Shown here piece after piece: positions 45,090-54,095 of a stretch of 64,000 nt of DNA. The notes beneath the pieces are model-generated. The model was not told the DNA's origin. It ran no database searches and worked only from the letters and a program-made list of their open reading frames with translations. Numbering within the stretch: the stretch's first letter is position 1; each line of letters opens with the position of its first letter. The position numbers were made by a program, and so were the translations under genes. The DNA is from Alphaproteobacteria bacterium (GTDB lineage Bacteria > Pseudomonadota > Alphaproteobacteria > Micropepsales > Micropepsaceae), in NCBI GenBank assembly GCA_024236055.1, contig JACKLF010000006.1:1-64000 (forward strand), in the 5' to 3' direction.

Positions 45090-46489
45090 GCCGAAATCGT
45101 CTCCAGCGAACGGCCATGGGTGCGCGGACCCCAGATGCCGATCGCCAGCGCCACGACGGCCATGCAGCCGGCGATGAACACGAACACCCCGCCCGCCCCC
45201 GCCGCGCGCAGGATCGCGGCAATGACGAAGCTGGAAAAGATCGTCGCCAGCCGCGAGAAGGAATAGACGAAGCCCACGCCGAAGGCGCGGATGCGGGTGG
45301 GATACAGTTCCGGCTGATAGCCGTGATAGGCGAAGGACAGGATGTTGTTGGCCAGGGTCAGCGCCACGCCGCAGCCGACCACCGCCGCCATGCCGCGCGC
45401 CTGGGCGAACAGCAGGCCGAAGCCCGCGATGGCAAGGGCCGCGCCGACGATCAGGTGCTTGCGCTCCAGATGGCCGGTGAACCAGAAACCCAGCAGCGGG
45501 CCGATGGGCGCGGCAATGGCAATAATGAAGGTGTAAAGCAGGCTGGTGGTGACTTCGATGCCCTGGGACACCAGCAGCGTGGGCACCCAGGCGGCAAAAC
45601 CGTAATAGCCGGCGGCCTGGAACAGGTTGAAGACGATCAGCATGATCGTGCGGCGGCGATAGGGCGGCGTGAAAATCTCCGCCAGCGCGCCACGTCCGGA
45701 TGCTTGGGGCGGCGTGGCAATCGGCGCGGGCGTCCAGCCGGGCTGTTCCAGCCGCGCTTCCAGCTCCCAGCGCGCCACGATCTCCTCGGCTTCCGCGCCG
45801 CGGCCCCGCGCCGCCAGCCAGCGCGGGCTTTCGGGCAGCCGCCGCCTGATCCACCAAACCACCAGCGCGCCCAGCGAACCGGCGATCACCACCAGGCGCC
45901 AGCCATCAAGCCCAAAACCACCAAGCCCAAAATAAGTGTGCGGCACCAGCAGCCAGCCCAGCAGCGCCGCCACCGGCACCGCCGCGAACTGGATAATGTT
46001 GGAAAAGGCAAAGGCGCGGCCGCGCAAGGACGGCGGCACGAGCTCGGCAATATATGTGTCGATGGTCACCAGTTCGACACCCACGCCGATGCCGCAGACA
46101 AAGCGCCACAGGTTCAGGCCGAAGGCGTCGGTCTGGAAGGCCATGACCAGGCTGGCCACGGCATACCAGACCAGCGACCAGGTGAAGATGGCCCGCCGCC
46201 CCAACCGGTCCGCGACAAAGGCAAAGCAGAAGGTGCCCACGAACAGGCCGGCGAAGAAGGCGGCGACAAAGCCGGCCACGCCAGTGGTGCCGAACAGGCC
46301 CGGTGTGGTGGTGGTCAGGATCTGCGCCTTGACCAGCCCCGGCGCGACATAGGTGCCCACGAACAGGTCGTAGAATTCGAAGAACCCGCCCAGCGACAAT
46401 AGGGCGATGCGCCACCAGGTGCCGCGCGTGGCCGGCAGCGCCGCCAGCCGGGCGGCAATGTCCTGCGGCTTGTCCTGTGACACGCTCAT
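45086..46489 (-). CDS. MFS transporter, sugar/aromatic-acid porter-like
   Basis: 467 residues with about twelve membrane helices. GGFFEFYDLFVGTYVAPGLV in TM1, ADRLGRRAIFTWSLV in the first loop and RRRLPESPRWLAARGR after TM6 (the PESPRWL motif) place it in the metabolite:H+ symporter or sugar-porter part of the MFS. GYQPELYPTRIRAFGVGFVY before the last helices is the matching C-terminal signature. A soluble insertion of about 40 residues after TM6 contains a Pro-rich stretch. It overlaps rlmJ by four bases, and its substrate is not readable. Confidence 0.88.
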   Translation of the reverse strand: MSVSQDKPQDIAARLAALPATRGTWWRIALLSLGGFFEFYDLFVGTYVAPGLVKAQILTTTTPGLFGTTGVAGFVAAFFAGLFVGTFCFAFVADRLGRRAIFTWSLVWYAVASLVMAFQTDAFGLNLWRFVCGIGVGVELVTIDTYIAELVPPSLRGRAFAFSNIIQFAAVPVAALLGWLLVPHTYFGLGGFGLDGWRLVVIAGSLGALVVWWIRRRLPESPRWLAARGRGAEAEEIVARWELEARLEQPGWTPAPIATPPQASGRGALAEIFTPPYRRRTIMLIVFNLFQAAGYYGFAAWVPTLLVSQGIEVTTSLLYTFIIAIAAPIGPLLGFWFTGHLERKHLIVGAALAIAGFGLLFAQARGMAAVVGCGVALTLANNILSFAYHGYQPELYPTRIRAFGVGFVYSFSRLATIFSSFVIAAILRAAGAGGVFVFIAGCMAVVALAIGIWGPRTHGRSLETISA

Positions 46490-46612
46490 GGCCCGGCCCG
46501 TTTCATCCCCGCAGGCTTATAGCGGATTCGGGCGGCCTTCGGCGCTTTCATCGCATTTGCGCGGGCGCGGCCCTGTGCCATGCTGGCTGGGTCCAGCCAC
46601 CGGAGTTCCAGA

Positions 46613-47410
46613 ATGCCCAACACAGAAAACCTGCGTGGCAAGACCGCCCTTGTTACCGGCTCGACCAGCGGAATCGGCCTGGCCGTGGCCCGTGCGCTGG
46701 CGGCCGAAGGCGCCAATGTGATGATCAATGGCTTCGGCGAGGCCGATGCGATCGAAAAAGAGCGCGCCGGACTGGAAAAGGATTTCGGGGTCAAGGCGCT
46801 CTATAGCGGCGCCGACATGACCAAGCCGGACGAGATCGCCGCCATGGTGGCCGCCGCCGAGGCCGGGCTGGGCGCGGTGGACATCCTGGTCAACAATGCC
46901 GGCATCCAGTTCGTCTCGCCGGTGGAGGATTTTCCGCCGGAAAAATGGGACGCCATCATCGCCATCAACCTGTCGGCAGCCTTTCACGCGGTACGCGCCG
47001 CGGTGCCCGGCATGAAGGCGCGCAAATGGGGCCGCATCATCAACACCGCCTCGGCCCATGCGCTGATCGCCTCGCCCTACAAGTCGGCCTATGTCGCCGC
47101 CAAGCACGGCATCGCCGGCTTCACCAAGACGGTGGCGCTGGAAACCGCGGCGCATGGCATCACCGTCAACGCCATCTGCCCCGGCTATGTCTGGACACCG
47201 CTGGTGGAAAAGCAGATCCCCGCCACCATGCAGGCGCGCGGGCTGACGCGCGAACAGGTGGTCAACGATGTGCTGCTGGCCAGCCAGCCCACCAAGCAGT
47301 TCGTCAGCGTGGAGGAGATCGGCGCACTGGCGGTCTATCTGTCGGGCGAGATGGCGCGCTCGATCACCGGCACGCTGATCAGCATCGACGGCGGCTGGAC
47401 CGCCGCCTGA
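46613..47410 (+). CDS. 3-hydroxybutyrate dehydrogenase (SDR)
   Basis: 265 residues from the ATG at 46613. A short-chain dehydrogenase: GKTALVTGSTSGIGLAVARA for NAD, NNAGIQFVSPVEDFPPEKWD, then the catalytic Ser in INTASAHALIASPYKSAY and the Tyr-Lys pair in SAYVAAKHGI. ICPGYVWTPLVEKQIPATMQ followed by QPTKQFVSVEEIGALAVYLS is characteristic of D-3-hydroxybutyrate dehydrogenases, which convert 3-hydroxybutyrate to acetoacetate in PHB breakdown. It ends five bases before the convergent GNAT gene. An upstream in-frame ATG at 46580 is not favoured. Confidence 0.92.
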   Translation: MPNTENLRGKTALVTGSTSGIGLAVARALAAEGANVMINGFGEADAIEKERAGLEKDFGVKALYSGADMTKPDEIAAMVAAAEAGLGAVDILVNNAGIQFVSPVEDFPPEKWDAIIAINLSAAFHAVRAAVPGMKARKWGRIINTASAHALIASPYKSAYVAAKHGIAGFTKTVALETAAHGITVNAICPGYVWTPLVEKQIPATMQARGLTREQVVNDVLLASQPTKQFVSVEEIGALAVYLSGEMARSITGTLISIDGGWTAA

Positions 47411-47414
47411 CGCC

Positions 47415-47915
47415 TTATTCCGTATCCAGCATTTTGGCGTAAAATACCTGTCCGTCGAACACCGGCGGGGCATAGGGCGCGATGGGCACAAAGCCGAAGC
47501 TGCGATAGAGCGCCTGCGCCGCGGTCAGCTGCGCCAGTGTGTCCAGCTTGACCTGGCGATAGCCGGCGGCGCGCGCCGCATCCAGCACGGCAACCAGCAG
47601 CACGCGGCCCACGCCGCGCCCGCGCGCCGCATCTGTCACATACATGCGCTTGATCTCGCCGCTGCCATCGGCCAGCGGGCGCAGCGCCACACAGCCCAGC
47701 GCGGTCCCGTCATCGCCGCGTGCGATCAGCAGCGCGCCCCGGGGCGGGGCATAGTCGCCCGGCAGTCCCGCAAGCTCGGCGGCAAAGCCCTGGCGTGACA
47801 GGTCGATGGACAGGAAAGCCGCATAGGCGCGAAACAGCGCCGCGACCGCGTCCAGCGCATCCTGCCCCGACTCGATGTGAATGCCGCTCACCGCACGCCC
47901 CATAACCGCTGCCAT
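47415..47915 (-). CDS. GNAT-family N-acetyltransferase
   Basis: 166 residues. The acetyl-CoA-binding signature is RMYVTDAARGRGVGRVLLVA (the RGxGxGR loop), preceded by LGCVALRPLADGSGEI and followed by LDTLAQLTAAQALYRSFGFV. These features fit a small GNAT enzyme acting on an amine of unknown identity. Starts at 47915 or 47903 are both possible. The gene is convergent with the 3-hydroxybutyrate dehydrogenase gene, with only four bases between the stops. Confidence 0.9.
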   Translation of the reverse strand: MAAVMGRAVSGIHIESGQDALDAVAALFRAYAAFLSIDLSRQGFAAELAGLPGDYAPPRGALLIARGDDGTALGCVALRPLADGSGEIKRMYVTDAARGRGVGRVLLVAVLDAARAAGYRQVKLDTLAQLTAAQALYRSFGFVPIAPYAPPVFDGQVFYAKMLDTE

Positions 47916-48092
47916 TGAAGGCGCGTTCCCATTTGTGGCGCAAGCGGGGCAATCGCATGGCCGCCCTTCGCCCCGCGCTGCCACGCCATACTTTGCGACA
48001 GCGCCTGACGGGAACCTGAACCGGGGTGTCAGGGTTGGTTCAGGGCCAGCCTCATAGCCTGCTTCCCGGAAATTCAACGAAAGGTCTTTGTC

Positions 48093-48530
48093 ATGAAACG
48101 CTTTATTACCGCTGCCGCCGCCCTGGCCATGCTGGCCGCCCCCATGGGCTCGGCCTTCGCCCAGGGTTACAGCCGCCATGATGATCGCAACGATCATCGC
48201 CCCGGTCCGGCCATGCAGGCTCCCGACCGTCACAATGACTATCGTGACGATCATCGCGACAACCGCCGCGACGATCACCGGGACAATTACCGGCCGGGCC
48301 CCGACAATCATGCCATGAACGGCAACGCCTATGCATACGGCCATGCCAAATGGCATCGCTGGGGCCATATCGACCGCTCGGACTGGAACCGGGGCAGCAG
48401 GGTCGACTGGCAGCGCCATCACCTGGACCGTCCGCGGAACGGGTATGAGTGGCGCGAAGTGGACGGCAACTTCGTCCTGGCGCTGGCCGCCACCGGCATG
48501 ATCGCCACGGTCATCGCGGCGAGTCATTAA
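48093..48530 (+). CDS. RcnB-like exported protein rich in His/Asp/Arg
   Basis: 145 residues with a Sec leader (MKRFITAAAALAMLAAPMGS). The next 60 residues are extremely hydrophilic, alternating His, Asp, Arg and Asn (YSRHDDRNDHRPGP, HNDYRDDHRDNRRDDHRDN), and then come WHRWGHIDRSDWNRGSRVDW and a C-terminal unit with RNGYEWREVDGNFVLAL. The WxxVxGxFVLA ending is typical of RcnB-family proteins, which bind Ni/Co or modulate metal efflux in the periplasm. It is alone on its strand, followed by a bidirectional terminator. Confidence 0.82.
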   Translation: MKRFITAAAALAMLAAPMGSAFAQGYSRHDDRNDHRPGPAMQAPDRHNDYRDDHRDNRRDDHRDNYRPGPDNHAMNGNAYAYGHAKWHRWGHIDRSDWNRGSRVDWQRHHLDRPRNGYEWREVDGNFVLALAATGMIATVIAASH

Positions 48531-48576
48531 TTAGACCCCCCTCCGTCACAAGCCGGGTCTGTGACAAAACAATAAA

Positions 48577-48606
48577 AAGGGCGGCTCCGTCACCGGGGCC
48601 GCCCTT
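48577..48606. terminator. Bidirectional Rho-independent terminator
   Basis: AAGGGCGGC (48577-48585) and GCCGCCCTT (48598-48606) form a perfect nine-base-pair stem with a 12-base loop. T-rich sequence follows on both strands, better on the minus strand (TTTTTATTG). It serves the convergent RcnB-like and GlcG-like genes. Confidence 0.8.
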
Positions 48607-48628
48607 GTTCCTTGCAGAATGCGAAATG

Positions 48629-49177
48629 CTACTTCAGGTCGGCCGCCACCGCGTCGATGCCCGCCTGCGAACAGATCTCGTCCTTGTCGGCGCCCACCGC
48701 GCCCGACGACGCCACCGCCCCGATCGTTTCGCCGTGATACTTGATCGGCACGCCACCGCCCACCGTGGTCAGGCCGCGCACATTGGGCATGGCCGTTCCC
48801 AGCGTGCCGCCCCGCGCCTTGGAAAAATTCAGAGACGTGGCGAAGCGGTTGGCCAGCGTCAGGGCGGTATAGGCCTTGTCCTGTGCCAGGTTGATGGTGT
48901 GGGGGCCGGTCTGGTCGTCGCGCAGGAATGCCTTCATCGTGCCGCTGCTGTCCACCACCACCATCGTGGTGTGATAGCCCAGCTGACGGCACTTTTCGAT
49001 CCCGGCCCGGGCAATCTTCTCGGCCATGTCCAGCGACATTTCATGGGTGGTCACGACGCCCTTGGCGCCCACCACCGGCGGATAGGAGGCCGGCGCGGGC
49101 AGCGGCTGGGCCGAGGCGGCAACCAGGGCCGGCAGCGCCATCGAAGCGGCGGCCAGGAACAGAACAGACATGCGCAT
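48629..49177 (-). CDS. Exported GlcG/HbpS-family protein
   Basis: 182 residues with a leader (MRMSVLFLAAASMALPALVA). The GlcG/HbpS domain (about 45-180) is recognised from MAEKIARAGIEKCRQLGYHT, TMVVVDSSGTMKAFLRDDQT, LAQDKAYTALTLANRFATSL, TTVGGGVPIKYHGETIGAVA and VGADKDEICSQAGIDAV. Members bind haem or small cofactors and often accompany redox enzymes; their roles are mostly unknown. Starts at 49177 or 49171 are both possible. It is divergent from the Oar-like receptor gene. Confidence 0.88.
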   Translation of the reverse strand: MRMSVLFLAAASMALPALVAASAQPLPAPASYPPVVGAKGVVTTHEMSLDMAEKIARAGIEKCRQLGYHTTMVVVDSSGTMKAFLRDDQTGPHTINLAQDKAYTALTLANRFATSLNFSKARGGTLGTAMPNVRGLTTVGGGVPIKYHGETIGAVASSGAVGADKDEICSQAGIDAVAADLK

Positions 49178-49508
49178 GAAGGGCTCCCCTTATTATCTTG
49201 TGCCCCGACGCTAGGACATCGCCCCGGCAAGTCAAGCGGCCACGCGCCGGACTGATATTTCAGTTGGTGACGTTTCCTTGTCCGCCATGCGACAGCGGCT
49301 GCCCGAATTCCGCTCAGGCTGGCGAGCCCGCAGGCAGAAATTCGCGCGCACCGATGCCAGTGTCATTTTGTCCACCGCATTGGTGTGCAGCGCAACACAT
49401 CTGTTGCCAAGCTATCATCAAAGTCATGAACTTCCCTTGATACGCGGTCCCCCGAAAACCGCACGCGCTTGGTGCGCGCGCGGGAAACTTTCTCGCACGG
49501 GGGACTTC
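49178..49508. promoter_or_regulatory. Divergent promoter region between the GlcG-like gene and the Oar-like receptor
   Basis: About 330 bases. The only supported element is a GGGGGA ribosome site ahead of the receptor ATG at 49509. A TTGCCA box near 49405 could be a -35 element but lacks a good -10 partner. No gene is seen. Confidence 0.35.
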
Positions 49509-52500
49509 ATGTCGAACTCTTGGACTCAACTGGCGCTTGGGACACGGCTGGCGCTCGGCGTCTCGATCTCGGCACTGGCCATCACCATGGCCCCGCCATC
49601 GGCCATTGCGCAGGTGACCACATCGGGTGTGCGCGGCACGGTCATGGGTGCCAGCGGCATGCCGGTAGAGGGCGCCATCATCACGGTGACCGACACGCGC
49701 ACCGGCATTCGCCGCAGCACCGTCACCAGCGCGGGCGGCCAGTTCGACATGCGCAACCTGGAAGTCGGCGGCCCCTATACGGTGCAGGCGGAAAAGGCCG
49801 GCGAACAGCCCACCCTGGTCAACAATGTCCTGCTCAACCTGGGCCAGGTGACAGACCTGACGCTGTCGCTGACCGGCGCGCAGGCCGCCGAACAGGTGGT
49901 GGTGAGCGCCTCGCGCCAGAATACCGCGCAGGTCGCCATGGGCCCCTCGGCCTCCTTCGACCTGGACACGCTGGAAAACGCGCCTGCCAGCAACCGCGAC
50001 ATCAAGGACATCATCCGCATGGACCCGCGCGTCTATATGGACGAGGCCTTTGTCGACGCCATTTCCTGCGCCGGCGCCAGCCCGCGCTTCAACTCGCTGA
50101 CCGTGGACGGCGTGCGGCTGAACGACGATTTCGGCCTGAACTCCAACGGATACCCGACCGAGCGCATGCCCTTCTCCTATGACGCCATCCGCCAGGTGTC
50201 GGTGGAGCTGGCGCCGTTCGACGTGCAATACGGCTCGTTCACCGCCTGTAACATCAACGCCGTCACCAAGTCGGGCAGCAACGAATTCCACGGCTCGGCC
50301 TTCTTCGACTATACCAGCAGCGGCCTGACCGGCCACAAGACCGCCGGCATCCGCCGCGGGCTGGGCGACTTCGACGAGAAGCGCTATGGCGTGACCCTGG
50401 GCGGGCCGATCATCCCCGACAAGCTGTTCTTCTTCGCCGCCTATGAAAAGTTCGATGGCGCCAACATCTTCGGCAAGACGCCCGCCGATGTCGGCCTGAC
50501 CAATTCCGCCTATCAGCAGGTCATCGACACCGCCGTGAACAAATACGGCTATGTCTCCGGCGGCCTGCCCAACTCCATCCCCGTGTTCGACGAAAAGATG
50601 TTCGCCCGCGTGGACTGGAACATCATGGACGGCCAGCGCGCGGTCTTCACCTACAACTCCGACGACGGGTCCAACTATTCCGGCTCGGACAGCAGCTCCG
50701 ACCAGATCCCGGACGGCAACCACTATTACGAACGCGGCGCCAAGCTGCACGACTTCACCGCGGCGCTCTATTCGGACTGGACGGACAATTTCTCCACCGA
50801 GGCACACGTCTCCTACCTGTCGCTCAACAACCGGCAGAACCCGCGCTGGACCCAGCAGTTCAGCGAAATCCAGGTGCGCGTGCCCAACTCGCTGGGCGGT
50901 TCGACCACCGTCTACCTGGGCCCGGACGACAGCCGCCATGCCAACAAGCTCAAATACAATCTGTGGAACTTCAAGTTCGCCGGCAATTACCGCTGGAACG
51001 GCCACACCATCACCGGCGGCTTCGAGCGCGAGAACTACAAGGTCTTCAACCTGTTCGTGCAGCAGGCGTTCGGCGAGTACCACTTCTCCAGCCCCGCCGA
51101 CTTCGCCAACGGCGACTTCAACTTCTACCAGTACACGAACGCGGCTGGCACCAACAACGTCAATGACGGCGCCGCCAACTTCGGCTACCAGATGAACACC
51201 GTCTACGTTCAGGACGAGTGGGCGCCGATCGCACAGCTCGATATCGTGGCGGGCCTGCGCTACGACTGGTACACGTCGGACGATCATCCGGCGGCCAACG
51301 CGGCCTTCAAGACCAAGTACGGCTTCTCCAACAGCGCCAACATGGACGGCCGCGGCATCGCCCAGCCGCGCGTCGGCTTCACCTATGACCTGGAGAACGG
51401 CGTCCAGTTGCATGGCGGCGCCGGCCTGTTCTCGGGCGGCAATCCCAATGTCTGGATTTCCAACAACTACTCCAACAACGGCGTGACCCTGGCGGACTAT
51501 TACGCGCCGGCGGCCATGATGAACCTGTCCAACTTCACCTATGGCGGCGACGGCCGGCCCTTCTACAACGTGCCCACCCAGGCGATCGCCGCGATTGCCA
51601 GCGCCAAGGGCGCCGGCGGCGTCAACGCCCTGGACCCGAATTTCAAGATCCCCTCGGACTGGAAGTTCGCCCTGGGCGCGGTGTGGGACTATGACAGCGA
51701 AAATCCCTGGATCGGCGACAACTGGCGCATCTATGCCGACTTCCTCTACTCGATGGTCAATGAGGCGGCCACGGTCATCCCGCTCAGCTACACCAAGACC
51801 GGTACAGCTCCGGACGGCCGCCCGATCTATGGCGGCAGCACGGCGGATTTCCTGCTGACCAACACCTCCAAGGGCGCGCAGCAGGTCTGGTCGATCGCCA
51901 TCCAGAAGCGCTATGAGAACGGCATCGACTGGACGCTGGGCTATGCCCATACCGACGCGACCGATGTGAACCCGATGACCTCGTCGGTGGCCTATTCCAA
52001 CTTCACCAACTTCTCGGCGTCCGATCCGGTCAATCCGGGCACCGCGACCTCGGACTACCAGATCGAGCACCGCTTCACCGGCCAGTTCAACTGGGAGCAG
52101 AAGCTGCTGTGGGATCGTCCCACCCGGCTGTCGCTGTTCGGCACGCTCAATTCCGGCGCGCCCTACAGCTATACCTTCGCCTACAACAACATGTTCGAGT
52201 CGGCCTACAAGGGCAGCCGGCAGCTGGCCTACATTCCCAGCGGGGTGAACGATCCGCTGCTGTCGCCGGCGTCGAATGCCGCGGCGGTGCAGTCGCTGGT
52301 CAATTATGTGAACGGCAACGGCGTCCTGAAGGACTATGCGGGCGGCATCTCCAAGCGCAACATCGGCACCGATGACTGGTGGGGCAAGATCGACCTGCGC
52401 CTGTCCCAGCAGTTCCCCGGCGTCGGCGAAACCGACTCCTTCGAGGGCTTCTTCGTCATCAACAACCTGACCAACCTGATCAACGACAAGTGGGGCGTGC

Positions 52501-52661
52501 TGCGCGAGCATGGCTTCCCCGGCAATGCCGAGCTGTACAACGCCACGATCAGCGGCGGGAAATACAACATCTCGTCCTTCAACGCGGGCGCGGACAAGCA
52601 GTCCATCTCGGTCACGCCCTCGCTGTGGCAGATCCACATCGGCGTCAGCTACAAGTTCTGA
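49509..52661 (+). CDS. Oar-like TonB-dependent receptor with N-terminal carboxypeptidase-regulatory-like domain
   Basis: 1050 residues from the ATG at 49509. A leader (LALGVSISALAITMAPPSAI) is followed at about 37-125 by a CarboxypepD_reg-like fold (GVRGTVMGASGMPVEGAIIT to LSLTGAQAAEQ), as in Oar receptors of myxobacteria and many proteobacteria. The plug (about 130-270) has IRMDPRVYMDEAFVDAISCA and NINAVTKSGSNEFHGSAFFD. The 22-strand barrel ends in SLWQIHIGVSYKF with a terminal Phe. Typical of Oar proteins, the barrel is rich in Tyr and Asn and there is no classic TonB box. The ligand is unknown; peptides, polysaccharides or oligomeric carbon sources are usual. A terminator follows at 52680. 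Confidence 0.92.
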   Translation: MSNSWTQLALGTRLALGVSISALAITMAPPSAIAQVTTSGVRGTVMGASGMPVEGAIITVTDTRTGIRRSTVTSAGGQFDMRNLEVGGPYTVQAEKAGEQPTLVNNVLLNLGQVTDLTLSLTGAQAAEQVVVSASRQNTAQVAMGPSASFDLDTLENAPASNRDIKDIIRMDPRVYMDEAFVDAISCAGASPRFNSLTVDGVRLNDDFGLNSNGYPTERMPFSYDAIRQVSVELAPFDVQYGSFTACNINAVTKSGSNEFHGSAFFDYTSSGLTGHKTAGIRRGLGDFDEKRYGVTLGGPIIPDKLFFFAAYEKFDGANIFGKTPADVGLTNSAYQQVIDTAVNKYGYVSGGLPNSIPVFDEKMFARVDWNIMDGQRAVFTYNSDDGSNYSGSDSSSDQIPDGNHYYERGAKLHDFTAALYSDWTDNFSTEAHVSYLSLNNRQNPRWTQQFSEIQVRVPNSLGGSTTVYLGPDDSRHANKLKYNLWNFKFAGNYRWNGHTITGGFERENYKVFNLFVQQAFGEYHFSSPADFANGDFNFYQYTNAAGTNNVNDGAANFGYQMNTVYVQDEWAPIAQLDIVAGLRYDWYTSDDHPAANAAFKTKYGFSNSANMDGRGIAQPRVGFTYDLENGVQLHGGAGLFSGGNPNVWISNNYSNNGVTLADYYAPAAMMNLSNFTYGGDGRPFYNVPTQAIAAIASAKGAGGVNALDPNFKIPSDWKFALGAVWDYDSENPWIGDNWRIYADFLYSMVNEAATVIPLSYTKTGTAPDGRPIYGGSTADFLLTNTSKGAQQVWSIAIQKRYENGIDWTLGYAHTDATDVNPMTSSVAYSNFTNFSASDPVNPGTATSDYQIEHRFTGQFNWEQKLLWDRPTRLSLFGTLNSGAPYSYTFAYNNMFESAYKGSRQLAYIPSGVNDPLLSPASNAAAVQSLVNYVNGNGVLKDYAGGISKRNIGTDDWWGKIDLRLSQQFPGVGETDSFEGFFVINNLTNLINDKWGVLREHGFPGNAELYNATISGGKYNISSFNAGADKQSISVTPSLWQIHIGVSYKF

Positions 52662-52679
52662 TCGACAGACTCTCCCCTG

Positions 52680-52714
52680 AAGGGCGTCGCCATCCGGCGG
52701 CGCCCTTATTTTTT
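52680..52714 (+). terminator. Rho-independent terminator of the Oar-like receptor gene
   Basis: AAGGGCGTCGCC pairs with GGCGGCGCCCTT (one mismatch) around a four-base ATCC loop and is followed by ATTTTTT. It begins 19 bases after the stop. Confidence 0.88.
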
Positions 52715-52844
52715 GGTGCGGCAGGTAACAGTCCTTCGCGCAGCCTTCGCTGCCTATCATTCAGAACAGGAGGGCGCCCCAGGGCCCGTCCGCCCGCAGC
52801 GAGCAGCGCGAGCGAGGACGGACAAGCAAATGAATCCGGCCGGG

Positions 52845-52872
52845 CTTTCGCGCAGCCCTCGCTGCGCGAAAG
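52845..52872 (-). terminator. Strong inverted repeat next to tRNA-Leu
   Basis: CTTTCGCGCAG and CTGCGCGAAAG form an 11-base-pair stem with a six-base loop, starting two bases past the 3' end of tRNA-Leu. No T-run follows, so it may be a processing or stabilising structure rather than a true terminator. Confidence 0.4.
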
Positions 52873-52874
52873 GC

Positions 52875-52960
52875 TGGTGCCCCAGGCCGGACTTGAACCA
52901 GCACGCCCGTGAAGGCGACAGATTTTGAGTCTGCTGCGTCTACCATTCCGCCACTGGGGC
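52875..52960 (-). tRNA. tRNA-Leu (anticodon CAA)
   Basis: An 86-base class II tRNA. GCCCCAG pairs with CTGGGGC, followed by discriminator A and an encoded CCA. The anticodon stem-loop GCAGA-CTCAAAA-TCTGT gives anticodon CAA, which reads UUG. A long variable arm (CGCCTTCACGGGCG) and the T arm GGTTCAAGTCC are present. Confidence 0.97.
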
Positions 52961-53078
52961 AGCGAAAAATCGAATGGCGGCGGGACTATAGCGGCGAAAA
53001 TCGCCCGGTCAACGCACCTTCCCGCGGGCCCCCAAATGCGTGCTTGCACCCCGTTCTGCCGGCGCTAATCTGCCGGCC

Positions 53079-54095
53079 ATGAACGCGATCCCCCAGGAAA
53101 TTCACGCCGCCCCCCGCTCCGACTGGACGCGGGCGGAAATCGCCGACCTTTTCGCCCTGCCCTTTGCGGACCTGATTGTCCGGGCCCAAAGCGTGCACCG
53201 CGCCCATTTCGATCCCAACCAGGTCCAGGTTTCCCAGCTTCTGTCGGTCAAGACCGGCGGTTGCCCGGAAGATTGCGGCTACTGCTCGCAGAGCGCGCGC
53301 CACGACACCGGGCTGAAGGCCAGCAAGCTGATGGAAGTGGAGGCCGTGCTGGCCGAAGCCCGTGCGGCGCGCGATTCCGGCGTCAGCCGCTTCTGCATGG
53401 GCGCGGCCTGGCGGGGCCCCAAGGACAAGGATCTGGACACGGTCTGCGCCATGATCGAAGGGGTCAAGGCGCTGGGCATGGAAACCTGCGTCACGCTGGG
53501 CATGCTGACCGGGCCCCAGGCGCAGCGGCTGAAGGATGCCGGGCTGGACTACTACAATCACAACCTGGATACCTCGCCCGAATATTACCCGCAGATCGTC
53601 AGCACCCGGACCTATCAGGACCGGCTGGACACGCTGGAAGCGGTGCGCACGGCAGGCATGAATGTCTGCTGCGGCGGCATCGTGGGCATGGGCGAAAGCG
53701 CGGGCGACCGGGTGGGCCTGATCCACGCCCTGGCCACCCTGCCGGTGCATCCCGAAAGCGTGCCGATCAATGCGCTGGTGCAGATCGAGGGCACGCCCGC
53801 GAGCAACGCCGCGCCGCTCGATACGCTGGATTTCGTGCGCATGATCGCGGTGGCGCGCATCACCATGCCCAAATCCATGGTGCGCCTGTCGGCGGGCCGC
53901 GAGGAGATGAGCGACGAGGCCCAGGCGCTGTGCTTCCTGGCCGGGGCCAATTCCATCTTCTATGGCCCCAAGCTGCTGACCACGCCCAATCCCCTGGCCG
54001 ACACGGACAAGGCCCTGTTCACGCGGCTGGGAATCGCGCCGATGCCGCTGGAATCGGGCGATTCGGGGCCAAAATCCGGGGAGGCCGGCTATTAA
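53079..54095 (+). CDS. bioB: Biotin synthase
   Basis: 338 residues. A radical-SAM enzyme that inserts sulfur into dethiobiotin, the last step of biotin synthesis. The radical-SAM cluster motif is GGCPEDCGYCSQSARHDTGL. Other BioB hallmarks are FCMGAAWRGPKDKDLDTVCA, CVTLGMLTGPQAQRLKDAGL, DYYNHNLDTSPEYYPQIVST, NVCCGGIVGMGESAGDR and RLSAGREEMSDEAQALCFLA with the Arg that binds the [2Fe-2S] cluster. No other bio genes are in the window. A tiny membrane-protein gene overlaps its stop. Confidence 0.97.
   Translation: MNAIPQEIHAAPRSDWTRAEIADLFALPFADLIVRAQSVHRAHFDPNQVQVSQLLSVKTGGCPEDCGYCSQSARHDTGLKASKLMEVEAVLAEARAARDSGVSRFCMGAAWRGPKDKDLDTVCAMIEGVKALGMETCVTLGMLTGPQAQRLKDAGLDYYNHNLDTSPEYYPQIVSTRTYQDRLDTLEAVRTAGMNVCCGGIVGMGESAGDRVGLIHALATLPVHPESVPINALVQIEGTPASNAAPLDTLDFVRMIAVARITMPKSMVRLSAGREEMSDEAQALCFLAGANSIFYGPKLLTTPNPLADTDKALFTRLGIAPMPLESGDSGPKSGEAGY

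Noticed and set aside
49314..52760. A very long antisense open frame opposite the Oar-like receptor gene
   Set aside because: High-G+C codon bias produces long open frames on the opposite strand. It has no domain, no leader and no ribosome site, while the receptor on the plus strand is complete.
52780..52840. Short imperfect repeats (GTCCG...CGGAC and CGAGC-type) before tRNA-Leu
   Set aside because: Too irregular to name as an element; only the 11-base-pair hairpin beside the tRNA is listed.
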